A DNA stretch of 64,000 nucleotides from an uncultured Adlercreutzia sp. (GCA_910589165.1 CAJUSP010000010.1:48340-112339); one strand, 5' to 3'. Positions 48,371-57,397 are shown, counted from the stretch's first letter. Made by a program: numbers and translations. The notes: generated by a model from the letters alone, not told the origin.

Positions 48371-50713
48371 TTACGCGTTGTCGGCCGCAGCCTCAAGCTT
48401 GGCGGCCTTCTTGCCCGGGGCCGGGCGGAAGATGAGGAATAGCATGCCCGCAGCCACGATGATGGCGAGACCGGTGAAGATGTTGAAGTTCACCTCGCCG
48501 GTGGCCACGCCCACGAACTGGTACAGCATCAGGCCCACGCACCAGGCGAAGATGCACATGTAGCCGATGGCGGCCCAAGTCCACTTAGCGCTCATCATCT
48601 GGCGACGAATGGTGCCGATGGCCGCGAAGCAGGGCGCGCACAGCAGGTTGAAGGCGCAGAAGGCCATAACCGCGGCGCTGGAGCCGCCGAGCATCGCCGA
48701 GAAGGACATCCACAGGGAGGGATCGGTCTCGCCGACCTCGCCGAGCGAGGTGATGATGCCCACCGTGGCGATAACGTTCTCCTTGGCCACCAGGCCGGTG
48801 ATGGACGTGACCGTGGCCTCCCAGCTGCCGAACCCGAGCGGCACGAAGATCCACGACAGCAGGTTGCCGAGGCCCGCCATCAGGCTGTACTGGATGTAGT
48901 TGTCCACCTCGGGGTCGAGCAGGCCGAACTGGCCCTCGTACATGCCGAAGTTCATGAGGAACCAGATGACCATCGAGGACAGGAAGATGATGGTACCGGC
49001 TTTCACCACGTAGCTCTTAACGCGCTCCCACATGGACAGCAGCACGTTCTTCACCGTGGGCAGGTGGTACTGGGGCAGCTCCATGATGAAGGGGGCCACC
49101 TCGCCGGCGAAGGCCTTGAACTTCTTCAGGATAACGCAGGACACCACGATGGCGAACAGGCCCAGGAAGTAGAACAGGGGCCCCACCCACCAGGTGTTCT
49201 CGTAGTCGCCGCCGGCCAGGGCGCCGAAGACGAGCGCGATGATGGGCAGCTTCGCGCCGCAGGGGATCATCGTGGTGGTCATGATGGTCATGCGGCGGTC
49301 TTTCTCGTTCTCGATGGTCTTGGTGGCCATAACGGCGGGCACGCCGCAGCCGCTGGCGATGAGCATCGGGATGAAGGACTTGCCGGACAGGCCGAAGCGA
49401 CGGAAGATGCGGTCCATGATGAAGGCGACGCGGGCCATGTAGCCGCAGCCCTCCAGAAAGCCCAGCAGCAGGAACAAGATGATGAGCTGCGGGATGAAGC
49501 CGATGACCGCACCCACGCCGGCGACGATGCCGTCGACGCAGAGGCTCACGACCCAGGGAGCTGCGCCCACCGACTCCAGCGCGTCGGTCACCACGGGCGT
49601 GAGACCGGGAATCCACAGGCCGAAGTCTGCCGGATCGGGCTCTTCCTCCTCGGCGGCAGCGATGGCCTCCTCGGAGGCGCCGGACTCTTCCAGAGCGGCA
49701 ATGCCGTCCTCCCAGGTGCCGACGGCCTCTTCGTACTGCTCGCCGCCCGTGTAGAGCCAGCCGTCGCCCGAAATGCCGTCGTTGGCCCAGTCGGTCACGA
49801 TGCTGCCACCAAGGCCGACGGCCAGGTAGTACACGAGGAACATGATCACGATGAAAATGGGCAGGCCCAAAATTCGGTTCGTGACGATGCGATCGATCTT
49901 CTGGGTGGTGGTCATGGCCTTGGGCGACTTCTTCACGCACTCGGCGCAGACGTCGGTGATGGCGTCGTAGCGGCCGTTGGTGATGAGGGACTCGGCGTCG
50001 TCGTCCTCGGCGTTCTCGAGCGCCTCGCGGATGGCGGCGATCTTCGAGAGGTCGGCGGCCGGCAGGTTCAGCTTGTCGATGGTAAGCTGCTCGCCCTCCA
50101 GAAGCTTGATGGCATACCAGCGGGCGTGGCGGCCGCTGATGCGGGAGCCGGCCACATCGATGACCTTCGCAAGGGCCTCCTCGATCTTCGGATCGAAGCC
50201 AAACTCGGTCGTGGGGGCGGCGCCCTTCTTGGCCTCCTCGATGGCGCAGTTCATGAGCTCTTCCATGCCGCGGCCCTTCAGGGCGGAGGTCTCCACTACC
50301 GGGCAGCCCAGGTGGCGGGAAAGCTCGGCCACGTTGATGGTGTCGCCGTTCTTCTCCACGAGGTCCATCATGTTCAGGGCGATGACCGTGGGGATGCCCA
50401 GGTCGATGATCTGGGTGGTGAGGTACAGGTTGCGCTCGAGGTTGGTGGCGTCCACCAGGTTCACCACCACATCGGGCTTGCCGCTCATGAGGTAGTCGCG
50501 GGTGACGATCTCCTCGGGCGTGTAGGGGGAAAGCGAGTACACGCCGGGCAGGTCGGTAACGGTGACGTCCTTGTTGCCGCGGTACTTGCCTTCCTTCTTC
50601 TCAACGGTCACGCCGGGCCAGTTTCCCACATACTGGTTCGCGCCGGTCAGATCGTTGAACATGGTTGTCTTGCCGCAATTGGGGTTGCCGGCAAGGGCGA
50701 TGTTGATAGCCAT
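48371..50713 (-). CDS. feoB: Ferrous iron transporter FeoB
   Basis: This 780-residue protein has an N-terminal G domain (GNPNCGKTT at residues 9-17, DLPGVYS, and NMMDLVE for G4-type binding), a helical insertion domain and a C-terminal membrane part with Gate motifs (GCGVPAVMATKTIE, CGAKLPI). FeoB imports Fe(II) across the membrane under reducing conditions. An acidic insertion (YEEAVGTWEDGIAALEESG region) sits in an external loop between membrane segments and is longer than in model FeoBs. Start at ATG 50713 with AGAAGGAAAGG upstream. It follows feoA by about 140 bases that contain a perfect palindrome. Confidence 0.95.
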   Translation of the reverse strand: MAINIALAGNPNCGKTTMFNDLTGANQYVGNWPGVTVEKKEGKYRGNKDVTVTDLPGVYSLSPYTPEEIVTRDYLMSGKPDVVVNLVDATNLERNLYLTTQIIDLGIPTVIALNMMDLVEKNGDTINVAELSRHLGCPVVETSALKGRGMEELMNCAIEEAKKGAAPTTEFGFDPKIEEALAKVIDVAGSRISGRHARWYAIKLLEGEQLTIDKLNLPAADLSKIAAIREALENAEDDDAESLITNGRYDAITDVCAECVKKSPKAMTTTQKIDRIVTNRILGLPIFIVIMFLVYYLAVGLGGSIVTDWANDGISGDGWLYTGGEQYEEAVGTWEDGIAALEESGASEEAIAAAEEEEPDPADFGLWIPGLTPVVTDALESVGAAPWVVSLCVDGIVAGVGAVIGFIPQLIILFLLLGFLEGCGYMARVAFIMDRIFRRFGLSGKSFIPMLIASGCGVPAVMATKTIENEKDRRMTIMTTTMIPCGAKLPIIALVFGALAGGDYENTWWVGPLFYFLGLFAIVVSCVILKKFKAFAGEVAPFIMELPQYHLPTVKNVLLSMWERVKSYVVKAGTIIFLSSMVIWFLMNFGMYEGQFGLLDPEVDNYIQYSLMAGLGNLLSWIFVPLGFGSWEATVTSITGLVAKENVIATVGIITSLGEVGETDPSLWMSFSAMLGGSSAAVMAFCAFNLLCAPCFAAIGTIRRQMMSAKWTWAAIGYMCIFAWCVGLMLYQFVGVATGEVNFNIFTGLAIIVAAGMLFLIFRPAPGKKAAKLEAAADNA

Positions 50714-50794
50714 ATTCAGCCTTTCCTTCTCCAAAGTTGCGCCCCTTCGAAGTCTCTCTCACGCTCTCCCAAGGGCGCCTTCGAAAGGGAATTA

Positions 50795-50812
50795 AGTTAG
50801 TTGAAACTAACT
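50795..50812. promoter_or_regulatory. Perfect palindrome between feoA and feoB, candidate metal-repressor operator
   Basis: AGTTAGTT-GA-AACTAACT (8-2-8) is a perfect inverted repeat in the 144-base gap between feoA and feoB. It resembles DtxR/MntR/IdeR-type boxes in being AT-rich with TTAG/CTAA halves. Related CTAAGCTAACC lies upstream of the first feoA (51518-51529). Regulation by the DtxR-type protein at 47630-48010 is inferred. Confidence 0.6.
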
Positions 50813-50856
50813 GGTGGGGAGAAAAAATGCGCCGAAGCGCAGGGGCAACGCGATAG

Positions 50857-51087
50857 CTAGCCGACGAGCACGTTTACGGCCTCGTCCTTGCGAAGCGAGA
50901 GCTCGAAGCCGCGCACCGTCACCTCGATGGGATCGCCCAAAGGCGCTACCTTGCGCACGTAGACGTCGGTACCCTTGGTGATGCCCATGTCCATGATGCG
51001 GCGCTTGATGGCACCGTCGCCCACCAGGCGACGAACGGTGGCCGACTGCCCTACGGGCACATCGCGCAGGGTCTTGTCCTCTGCCAT
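50857..51087 (-). CDS. feoA: FeoA-domain protein (second feoA)
   Basis: This 76-residue SH3-like FeoA protein has LRDVPVGQSATVRRLVGDGAIKRRIMDMGITKGTDVYV, a typical FeoA start (given here in outline), and APLGDPIEVTVRGFELSLRKDEA near the end. FeoA is thought to interact with the FeoB G domain and modulate GTP-driven transport. Start at ATG 51087 with GGAAGG upstream. It is the second of two FeoA genes in tandem, and feoB follows. Confidence 0.93.
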   Translation of the reverse strand: MAEDKTLRDVPVGQSATVRRLVGDGAIKRRIMDMGITKGTDVYVRKVAPLGDPIEVTVRGFELSLRKDEAVNVLVG

Positions 51088-51189
51088 GGTCCTTCCTTTC
51101 TTCCTCTTCCGTTGTTCGCCGCATGGCGCTCCCCGCGCCGACGCAGTGCATGCGGGCATCGGTTTGCGGAACGTTTTGCGGCGAGGCGT

Positions 51190-51471
51190 CTAAGCGACGA
51201 TGATCTTGGATGCCACCGATCGATCGAGCGCCACCTGGGCGCCCTTGATCTGCACGATGAAGTTTCCCGCCTGCTCGGAAACGACCGAAACTCGGGCTCC
51301 GTCGACGAACCCGAGGTTCTCGAGGTGATGGTGCACCTCGCCCTTTCCCCGCACACGGGTAACTTGAGCTGTGTCGCCGCTTTTCAGAAAGGTCAGCGGC
51401 ATCGGCTGGCACATGGGGCCTGCGCTGTTGGCCGTGCAGCGGGCGCCCTCCATAACCATCGCATTGCTCAT
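51190..51471 (-). CDS. feoA: FeoA-domain protein (first feoA)
   Basis: This 93-residue FeoA-type protein is the first gene of the feo operon. It has the pattern MPLTFLKSGDTAQVTRVRG, then HHLENLGFVDGARVSVVSE, and ends with VALDRSVASKIIVA. An N-terminal extension with a Cys-x-x-x pair (ARCTANSAGPMC) is unusual and might bind metal. Start at ATG 51471 with TAGGAG upstream. Two FeoA proteins with one FeoB is common in Firmicutes and Coriobacteria; the two may have different partners. Confidence 0.9.
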   Translation of the reverse strand: MSNAMVMEGARCTANSAGPMCQPMPLTFLKSGDTAQVTRVRGKGEVHHHLENLGFVDGARVSVVSEQAGNFIVQIKGAQVALDRSVASKIIVA

Positions 51472-51508
51472 GATGACTCCTATCAGTGTTAGATGCATGC
51501 AACTTGGT

Positions 51509-51571
51509 ATTGTAAACCTAAGCTAACCAAATGTGTAGAACGAAGCTAACTTTTTTCCAATCGTTGGAAAA
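51509..51571. promoter_or_regulatory. Divergent promoter region of feo and thrC with operator-like sequences
   Basis: On the minus strand TACAAT (51514 to 51509) is a good -10 for the feo operon. It abuts AACCTAAGCTAACC (51516-51529), and AAGCTAAC recurs at 51543-51550; these are DtxR-like candidates. TTTTCCAA-tcg-TTGGAAAA (51553-51571) is a perfect 8-3-8 palindrome nearer thrC. Confidence 0.45.
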
Positions 51572-51693
51572 GTTTTCCGCTTGCAACTAAACTGCGACCG
51601 TTCGGAGGGATGAGCCGCACAGCCGAATGAGTAACGGGGAAGGCGAGCCGAAATGGTACACTGGCCCCATTGTCCCCAAGAGAAAGACAGGTC

Positions 51694-53268
51694 ATGGCGT
51701 ATTCCCTCGACCGTGCCGAGCACTTCGGCCAGAACGGCTACCTCGATACGCGCGGCGTCGCCGAGACGGCGGTGCCCTTCACCCAAGCCGTGGTAGACGG
51801 GCTTGCCCAAGGCGGCGGCCTCTACGTTCCCGAGGCGCTGCCCACCCTCTCCCTCGACGATATCGCCGCGCTGGCGGAGATGCCCTACGCCCAGCGGGCC
51901 GCCGCGCTGTACAAGGCCTTCAACATCGATCTGCCCGACGAGGCCATCGACGAGCTCATGGCGCGCGCCTACGGCGACAACTTCGACGACGCCGCCATCT
52001 GCCCCATTACCTCGCTCGATGAGAACACCCATATCCTCGAGCTGTGGCACGGGCCCACGAGCGCCTTCAAGGACATGGCGCTGCAGTGCCTTCCCCACTT
52101 CTTCGGCGCCAGCGCGGCGAAGCTGCGTGAGGAAGGGACGCTCGACAACGAGTTCATGATCCTCGTCGCCACCTCCGGCGACACGGGCAAGGCCGCGCTC
52201 GAGGGCTTCAAGGGCGTCGAGGGCGTGTCCATCGGCGTGCTGTTCCCCGACGGCGGCGTAAGCGACATCCAGCGCAAGCAGATGGTCACCACCACCGGCG
52301 ACAACGTGCAGGTGTGGGCCGTGCGCGGCAATTTCGACGACTGCCAAACCGGCGTCAAGCGCACCTTCGCCGACGAGGCCTTCGCGCGGCACCTCATTGA
52401 AGATCACCGCATCGCGCTGTCGAGCGCCAACTCCATCAACTGGGGGCGCCTCCTCCCGCAGGTAGTGTACTACCTCTCCAGCTACGCGGAGCTTGTCGCC
52501 GCGGGCCGCATCGAGCTTGGAGACCCCATCGACGTGTGCGTGCCCACGGGCAACTTCGGCAATATTCTGGCGGCCTGGTACGCCAAGCAGATCGGCGCGC
52601 CCATCGAGCGGCTCCTGTGCGCCAGCAACGACAACCGCGTGCTCACCGACTTCATCAACACCGGCACCTACGACATCTCCGACCGCGAGTTCATCCTCAC
52701 CTCCTCCCCGTCGATGGACATCCTCGTCTCCTCGAACCTCGAGCGCCAGCTCTTCGAGCTGACCGGGCGCGACGGCGAGGCCATCAGCCGATGGATGGCC
52801 GACCTCAACGAGAAGCGCCGCTTCCGCATCGACGCCGACACTTTCGCCCGCGTGCGTGAGAACTTCAGCGCCGACTCCATCGACAACGACACCTGCCTCG
52901 CCACCATCCGCGAGGTGCTCGACGCCTACGACTACCTCATCGACCCGCACACCGCCGTGGCCTTTGCCGCCGCCCAGAACCTGCGGGGCGACAACCCGGT
53001 GCTCATCGCCTCCACCGCCCATTGGGCCAAGTTCGGCGACAACGTGTACCGCGCGCTGCACGGCCTGGCGCCCCACGAGGCGCTGCCCGCCGAAGTGGCC
53101 GCCCTTACCGGCTGCGAGCTCAACGGCCTCATTGCCGAGGAAACAGGCAAGGATCAGATTCCGGCCGGCCTTGCGCAACTCGATGCCATGGAGGTACGAT
53201 TCACCGAAGTGATCGACAGCGGCACAGAGGCCATCGAAGAGGCTACCGACGCCTTCCTCTCCCGTTAG
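51694..53268 (+). CDS. thrC: Threonine synthase
   Basis: This 524-residue PLP enzyme converts O-phosphohomoserine to threonine. It has the substrate start GLAQGGGLYVPE and the PLP-binding Lys126 in HGPTSAFKDMAL. VATSGDTGKAALEGFKG and GNFGNILAAWYAKQIG are the other typical blocks. Length fits the long threonine synthase family without an N-terminal regulatory domain. Start at ATG 51694 (MAYSLDRAEHFG); the upstream MSPRERQV start has no ribosome site. A ModE-like regulator gene follows 22 bases after, so they probably form an operon. Confidence 0.95.
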   Translation: MAYSLDRAEHFGQNGYLDTRGVAETAVPFTQAVVDGLAQGGGLYVPEALPTLSLDDIAALAEMPYAQRAAALYKAFNIDLPDEAIDELMARAYGDNFDDAAICPITSLDENTHILELWHGPTSAFKDMALQCLPHFFGASAAKLREEGTLDNEFMILVATSGDTGKAALEGFKGVEGVSIGVLFPDGGVSDIQRKQMVTTTGDNVQVWAVRGNFDDCQTGVKRTFADEAFARHLIEDHRIALSSANSINWGRLLPQVVYYLSSYAELVAAGRIELGDPIDVCVPTGNFGNILAAWYAKQIGAPIERLLCASNDNRVLTDFINTGTYDISDREFILTSSPSMDILVSSNLERQLFELTGRDGEAISRWMADLNEKRRFRIDADTFARVRENFSADSIDNDTCLATIREVLDAYDYLIDPHTAVAFAAAQNLRGDNPVLIASTAHWAKFGDNVYRALHGLAPHEALPAEVAALTGCELNGLIAEETGKDQIPAGLAQLDAMEVRFTEVIDSGTEAIEEATDAFLSR

Positions 53269-53290
53269 GCCGCCGAGAAAAGGACAGACC

Positions 53291-53635
53291 ATGGGTCAGC
53301 TGCAGAAACTCAGCACGGTTGTGCGCATCAACGTGACCAACCCCGCCTCCGAGAACAAATCGGCGTTCGGGCCGGGCATCGCCGCGCTCTGCGAGGGCGT
53401 GCGCAACCAGGGCTCGCTCAATGCCGCGGCGAAATCGATGCGCATGGCCTACAGCAAGGCCTGGCGCATCATCAAGGACACCGAGGAGACCCTGGGCGTG
53501 CAGCTGCTTCTGCGCGATGGCGCCCACGGATCCACCCTTACCGAAGAGGGCAACCGGCTGCTCGACGCCTACCTGACGCTGCAGCAGCGCCTAGGCGAGG
53601 AGGCCGAGAAGCTGTACGCCGAGCTGGTTCGCTAG
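53291..53635 (+). CDS. ModE N-terminal-type winged-helix regulator
   Basis: This 114-residue protein is a single LysR/ModE-type winged helix-turn-helix: GPGIAALCEGVRNQGSLNAAAKSMRMAYSKAWRIIKDTEETLG, then LTEEGNRLLDAY (given in outline). It lacks the molybdate-binding C-terminal MOP domains, so it is a minimal ModE-like regulator with unknown effector. It follows thrC by 22 bases with GAAAAGGACAG as the ribosome site. It could regulate molybdenum enzyme genes elsewhere. Confidence 0.87.
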   Translation: MGQLQKLSTVVRINVTNPASENKSAFGPGIAALCEGVRNQGSLNAAAKSMRMAYSKAWRIIKDTEETLGVQLLLRDGAHGSTLTEEGNRLLDAYLTLQQRLGEEAEKLYAELVR

Positions 53636-53664
53636 CCTGAAGCCCCTCAAACCCCACCGATTCC

Positions 53665-54057
53665 TCAGCTCGTTTCCGCAGAGCCGTCGCCGTACGTCGA
53701 CGGCTCTATTTCTATGGTAAGCGATGTTTGGGCAGCCCCCGGGCCATCGGCGCGCACGCGCAGCCGCCACCCGGGCATCTGAAGCTCGCGCACGCAGGTG
53801 CCGCCCGCTCCTCCGTCGCCACCCTCCTGACCGCAGGCGCGAGTCACCAGCGGAAGCCGAAGCTCCCCATCGTCTCCGCGTTTCTCCCATCCTCCGTACG
53901 CGGAGGCCGTACCAATAGCGGGAGCCTCCGCGGGCCCCTCGCGCACCTCGGCGCGGCGCGCCTCAAGATCCGGATCGCTTCCGAACTGGTACAGGCATCC
54001 GAAGCAGATGGGCATATCATCGAACAGCGTGCTTGCGCACACGGGACACACCTTCAC
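53665..54057 (-). CDS. Zinc-ribbon protein at the end of the Tad cluster
   Basis: This 130-residue protein starts with a zinc ribbon (VKVCPVCASTLFDDMPICFGCLYQFG, CPxC and CFGC pairs). The following region ends in a beta-rich stretch (LTIEIEPS), possibly an FHA-like or adapter fold, which is not recognised. I chose GTG 54057 with GGAGG upstream. The frame to 54120 extends into the DUF192 gene without support. It overlaps the DUF192 gene by about 40 bases and is the last gene on the minus strand of the Tad cluster. A hairpin within its final codons is the terminator of the convergent operon. Confidence 0.65.
   Translation of the reverse strand: MKVCPVCASTLFDDMPICFGCLYQFGSDPDLEARRAEVREGPAEAPAIGTASAYGGWEKRGDDGELRLPLVTRACGQEGGDGGAGGTCVRELQMPGWRLRVRADGPGAAQTSLTIEIEPSTYGDGSAETS
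53680..53713 (+). terminator. Terminator of thrC-modE lying inside the opposing zinc-ribbon gene
   Basis: AGAGCCGTCG (53680-53689) pairs with CGACGGCTCT (53698-53707), followed by ATTTCT. It lies 45 bases after the ModE-like stop and within the last codons of the opposing gene. Confidence 0.6.
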
Positions 54058-54373
54058 GGCGCAGCCTCCTCTCCAACCAGGGCCAGCTTCGGCCCTCTTC
54101 GATTCCCCGACAGCAGTCACCGGGCCGCAGCCAGGGGCCCGGGCGCGCGAAACGCTCGACGACCGCCCGTGCCTTTCGGTTCCTCAAGCGCCTTCCCGGA
54201 GGCACCTGGCGATGCACGCCCAGCACCCGTCCGCGCCGATCGAGAAAAGCGATGTCGAGCCCATGGCGCATCGTGATCGTGTGCACGTCGCGGCAGCGCG
54301 GGAACACGAGCGTCGTGGCATCGGGAGCGCGCCCCGCCAGGCCCCGCAGACGCATGAGGGGACGCGTCGCCAC
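54017..54373 (-). CDS. DUF192-family protein
   Basis: This is a protein of about 118 residues with a DUF192 fold: LMRLRGLAGR at the start, then TTLVFPRCRDVHTITMRHGLDIAFLDRRGRVL, the family signature (given in outline). DUF192 proteins are small beta proteins of unknown role, often exported or near Tad/Flp loci. I used GTG 54373 because the frame upstream (to 54640) overlaps the previous gene and offers no other start with a ribosome site. It lies between the TadG-like accessory gene and the zinc-ribbon gene on the minus strand. Confidence 0.65.
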   Translation of the reverse strand: MATRPLMRLRGLAGRAPDATTLVFPRCRDVHTITMRHGLDIAFLDRRGRVLGVHRQVPPGRRLRNRKARAVVERFARPGPWLRPGDCCRGIEEGRSWPWLERRLRREGVSRVRKHAVR

Positions 54374-54411
54374 GACCCACGTTCCCCCGAAAGGAGCCTC
54401 CGCGCCATCCC

Positions 54412-54873
54412 TCAGGCGGAAGACTCGCCGGCCGGAACTTGAATGACCGTGCTCGACACGCCGCCGATATCGGTGCAGCTGAATGCTATCCACGAGAGCG
54501 CACCTCCTTCCTTCCATCCCGTCGCCATGCCAGAAGCGCCCGTCTCCAGCAAATGCCAGCCCCGGGCCTCCAGCCGCTCGACAAGCCGCGCCGACGCCTC
54601 CGAGGCTGCCCCTTCCTCCGCATAACCCACCACCGTCCAATCGTCCGTGGCACGAAGCTCCTGCGCGCCATCGGGCAGCCCGACTTCCTCGACAAACCAG
54701 GAAGGGGCCTCGTCGGCCGCGCGCTGGGCGCCTTCCATCAGCGGATCTCGCGCCCGTTCCACCACGCGCGCCCCTTCCTGGGCGACACCCGAGAGCGCCG
54801 CCCCCAGGACGAGCGCCGCTACGGCCAGAATGGCCCGGCGCAGTCGCCTTCGCTGCTCTGCGTCGCCCCTCAT
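54412..54873 (-). CDS. Membrane-anchored Tad cluster accessory protein
   Basis: I do not recognise this 153-residue protein. It has an N-terminal membrane segment (AILAVAALVLGAALSGVA, residues 14-31) and a small exported beta domain. The ATG at 54873 overlaps the stop codon of the preceding pseudopilin gene (ATGA), so the two are coupled. The longer frame to 55014 is a shadow. Position suggests a pilus assembly or surface role, which is inference. Confidence 0.72.
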   Translation of the reverse strand: MRGDAEQRRRLRRAILAVAALVLGAALSGVAQEGARVVERARDPLMEGAQRAADEAPSWFVEEVGLPDGAQELRATDDWTVVGYAEEGAASEASARLVERLEARGWHLLETGASGMATGWKEGGALSWIAFSCTDIGGVSSTVIQVPAGESSA

Positions 54874-55301
54874 CGGATCACCACCCCCGGCGCATAGCAG
54901 TCGACCACCATCGTCGTCTCGTGGAGCAGCGGCGGCAGCGACACGCCGAACACCTCCGAGCGCAGCCCTAACCCGAACAGCGTGGGGGCGTAGCGCAGCT
55001 GGGCGCGGTAGCACTCCAGCCCGAGCGTCGTCGACTCCACCGTTACCGCCACCGACAGGTGAGGGGCGTCGAAGGCCGTCTGAAGCTCTTCCTCGAGCAG
55101 CGCGCGCACCTGCGCCGACCCCTGGCCCGCATCGGGCGCGGCCCCGTAGGCCACGGCCGTCTGGCGGGCCACGCGGTCGAACTCGGCGCAGGCGCCGAAG
55201 AACCCCAGGGCGTTCATCGCGATGACCGCCACGATGATAACCGCCGGAAACACCACGGCCAACTCGACGGTGGCCTGACCTCGATCGTTTCCTACTCCCA
55301 C
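54870..55301 (-). CDS. TadE-like pseudopilin
   Basis: This 143-residue protein has a TadE-type N-terminus: a short basic/polar lead, GQATVELAVVFPAVIIVAVIAM as the hydrophobic pseudopilin segment (Glu at the +5-like position), and a short exported domain with one cysteine pair. TadE/TadG-like pseudopilins are cut by the prepilin peptidase and support Flp pilus assembly. The start is GTG (55301), overlapping the preceding TadG-like gene by 10 bases. Confidence 0.85.
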   Translation of the reverse strand: MGVGNDRGQATVELAVVFPAVIIVAVIAMNALGFFGACAEFDRVARQTAVAYGAAPDAGQGSAQVRALLEEELQTAFDAPHLSVAVTVESTTLGLECYRAQLRYAPTLFGLGLRSEVFGVSLPPLLHETTMVVDCYAPGVVIR

Positions 55302-57397
55302 AGCCGGCCTCCTCCCGAGCTTTCCGTTACCGTATCGATGGCCGCCATCGCCTGCTCCACCAAGCCGGCGGCACCGGCAGCTACCGCAGGGGGAAGGGCG
55401 ATAGTCACCGGCACCGAGAAGCCCGCGAAGGGCAGCTCTATCTCGGCGATGGTCACCTCGCTTCCCGCCAGGGCGTCGTAGGCCCCGCGCCCGAGGGCTC
55501 CCCCGAGAAGAGAGAAGCCTCCGGAGGCCGACGGATCGGCCATCACCTGGTCGTGCAGCGCCACAAAGCGCTCGGCGTAGTCACCCCCGCTGGCCCGGGC
55601 CACGCCGACCGAAGAGGCCAGGACCGGCTTCAACGGCGCCGTGGACGCCGGCTCAAGCCCCACCGCGCCCAGGCTCTCGCGCAGGGCATCGGCCGCCCAC
55701 GATCCCAGGCCCGAGGAGCCTACCAGGGGCAAGCCGCCGATCACCTCCTCGACTCCCGTCATCAAGCCGTCCCACCCCTGCTCGTAGGAGTCGAGCAGCG
55801 AGCCCCAGCAGTTGAGCACCATCGAGCCGACGCCGGCCAGACCCACCTCGTCGGCCACCAGCCCGTCAAGGAGATCGCCCACCACCGAGGCCCCGTCGTC
55901 GCCGTCCTCGATGAGCGTGGCGCCAGAAACCGCCACGCGGGGCCCGAGCGACCCTCCCGCCGCGAACACGCCCGCCAAGGGGCCCGTGTCGGCCGAGCCG
56001 GGAGACACCACGACGGCCAGGCACCCGTCGGCGCCGGGCGGAGACACCTCGATGCGGAACGAGCCGGCATCCTTCAGCGCCGCCGCCACCTTGTCGAGCA
56101 GCCCCGCCGCCTCCTCCTTGACGACCTGGGCCGCAGGCGCGGCCTCGGCCCGCGCCTTCTGGTAGTCGGCTGCCGCCTCGGCGATGGCCGCGTAGTGGTA
56201 CTCGAAACCGTTGTCGATAGAGGTAGAGGCCGAGGCCACGCTTCCCAGGGCGCTTGCCGAGAACTGGCAGGCAGGGCACACGGGGAAGTTGCCCTCCTCC
56301 ATCGTCTTCACCGAGCCGTAGGAGTCGACGAGGCCGGCCTCGGTGCAGCCGTCCCAGGCATGCATGACCGACACGCCCTCCTCCACCGTCACCGGGTAGA
56401 CCGGCTCGGTGTACAGGTCGGTACCGCGCATCTCGTCGGTGTTGCGCGGCAGCGAGGGGAAGTGCGCCTCGAAGGTGTTCTCCGTCTCGCGCACATAGCC
56501 CTCCCGAAGGGCGCGCACCGCGAAGGCGTAGAACCGCTTCCTCAGGGCGCTCTTCGCTTTGTCCCCCACCGAATCGGAGGCGGGCCGCTCGGCCAGCAGC
56601 CGTGCCGGGTAATAGGCGCGGGCCCGCTCGAGGGGCGCCGCGAACGACCAGCTGTCGGCCGACACGTACAGCGGGTTCTCGTCGAACCCCAGGGCCCCCA
56701 GACGAGAGGCCCGCTCGTAAAGACAGTAGGAGGGGTTGTCGCCGCAATCGCGGGCAAAGCCGCGCGCCTTGGCCTCGTCGGCGGCCCGAGCGGCCCTCTC
56801 GGCCTTCTGCGCCGCCTCCTCCAGAATATCCCGACGCTCGTCTACCGCCTGCTCAAGCGCCTCCTCGGCCTCCCCCTCCCCGACGACCACCTCTTCGGCG
56901 GTGCCGGGCAGCAGCAGGGCAAGGGCCAGGTACGCCGAGGACCGATTATCGCCGTTGGCAGCCGCCACGGCCGCCCCCCGCGCCGCCGCCGCGAAGGGGA
57001 GCGCCCGCTGCAGGGCATTGAGCGCCTCGGCGGCCTTGTCGGCGCAGGCATCCCGGGCCTTGAGGATCTTCTGCCCTGCTGAGACGAGCTGGGCGCCCAC
57101 CTCAGCTGCCGGGGGAACGCAAAGCGCCACCACGCCAAGGCCGTAGGCGACGTCGCCCGTCACCGTGAGCGAGAACACGACGGCATCGCACACCCGGGCG
57201 GCCACCATGAACTCGGCGACTTGGTTCTCCGCTGCCATGGCAGCGGCATCGGCCACCTCCTGCACCTCGGCCGCCACGGTGTTGATGCGGTACACCTGGG
57301 CCGCCGAGAAGAGCAGCGACAGGCTCACGAGCAACGCCACGGCCATGCCGGCCGAGGTGAAACCCCGCTCGTCGCGCCAGAGTCTCTCAATCGCCAT
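55292..57397 (-). CDS. TadG-like exported pilus-assembly protein
   Basis: This 701-residue protein has a TadG/TadE-like N-terminus (ERLWRDERGFTSAGMAVALL, then a membrane segment about 12-31 and AAEVQEVADAAAMAAENQ), followed by a long exported region rich in Ala and Glu. It contains a Cys motif (CPAC). The bulk has no recognisable domain. TadG-like proteins with a single N-terminal helix are thought to be pseudopilins or assembly factors. Start at ATG 57397 with GGCAGGAGAG upstream, overlapping the TadE gene by 11 bases. Confidence 0.82.
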   Translation of the reverse strand: MAIERLWRDERGFTSAGMAVALLVSLSLLFSAAQVYRINTVAAEVQEVADAAAMAAENQVAEFMVAARVCDAVVFSLTVTGDVAYGLGVVALCVPPAAEVGAQLVSAGQKILKARDACADKAAEALNALQRALPFAAAARGAAVAAANGDNRSSAYLALALLLPGTAEEVVVGEGEAEEALEQAVDERRDILEEAAQKAERAARAADEAKARGFARDCGDNPSYCLYERASRLGALGFDENPLYVSADSWSFAAPLERARAYYPARLLAERPASDSVGDKAKSALRKRFYAFAVRALREGYVRETENTFEAHFPSLPRNTDEMRGTDLYTEPVYPVTVEEGVSVMHAWDGCTEAGLVDSYGSVKTMEEGNFPVCPACQFSASALGSVASASTSIDNGFEYHYAAIAEAAADYQKARAEAAPAAQVVKEEAAGLLDKVAAALKDAGSFRIEVSPPGADGCLAVVVSPGSADTGPLAGVFAAGGSLGPRVAVSGATLIEDGDDGASVVGDLLDGLVADEVGLAGVGSMVLNCWGSLLDSYEQGWDGLMTGVEEVIGGLPLVGSSGLGSWAADALRESLGAVGLEPASTAPLKPVLASSVGVARASGGDYAERFVALHDQVMADPSASGGFSLLGGALGRGAYDALAGSEVTIAEIELPFAGFSVPVTIALPPAVAAGAAGLVEQAMAAIDTVTESSGGGRLWE

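Noticed and set aside
54374..54640. Longer DUF192 protein starting at 54640
   Set aside because: It overlaps the preceding gene heavily and lacks a ribosome site; the DUF192 signature begins near 54373.
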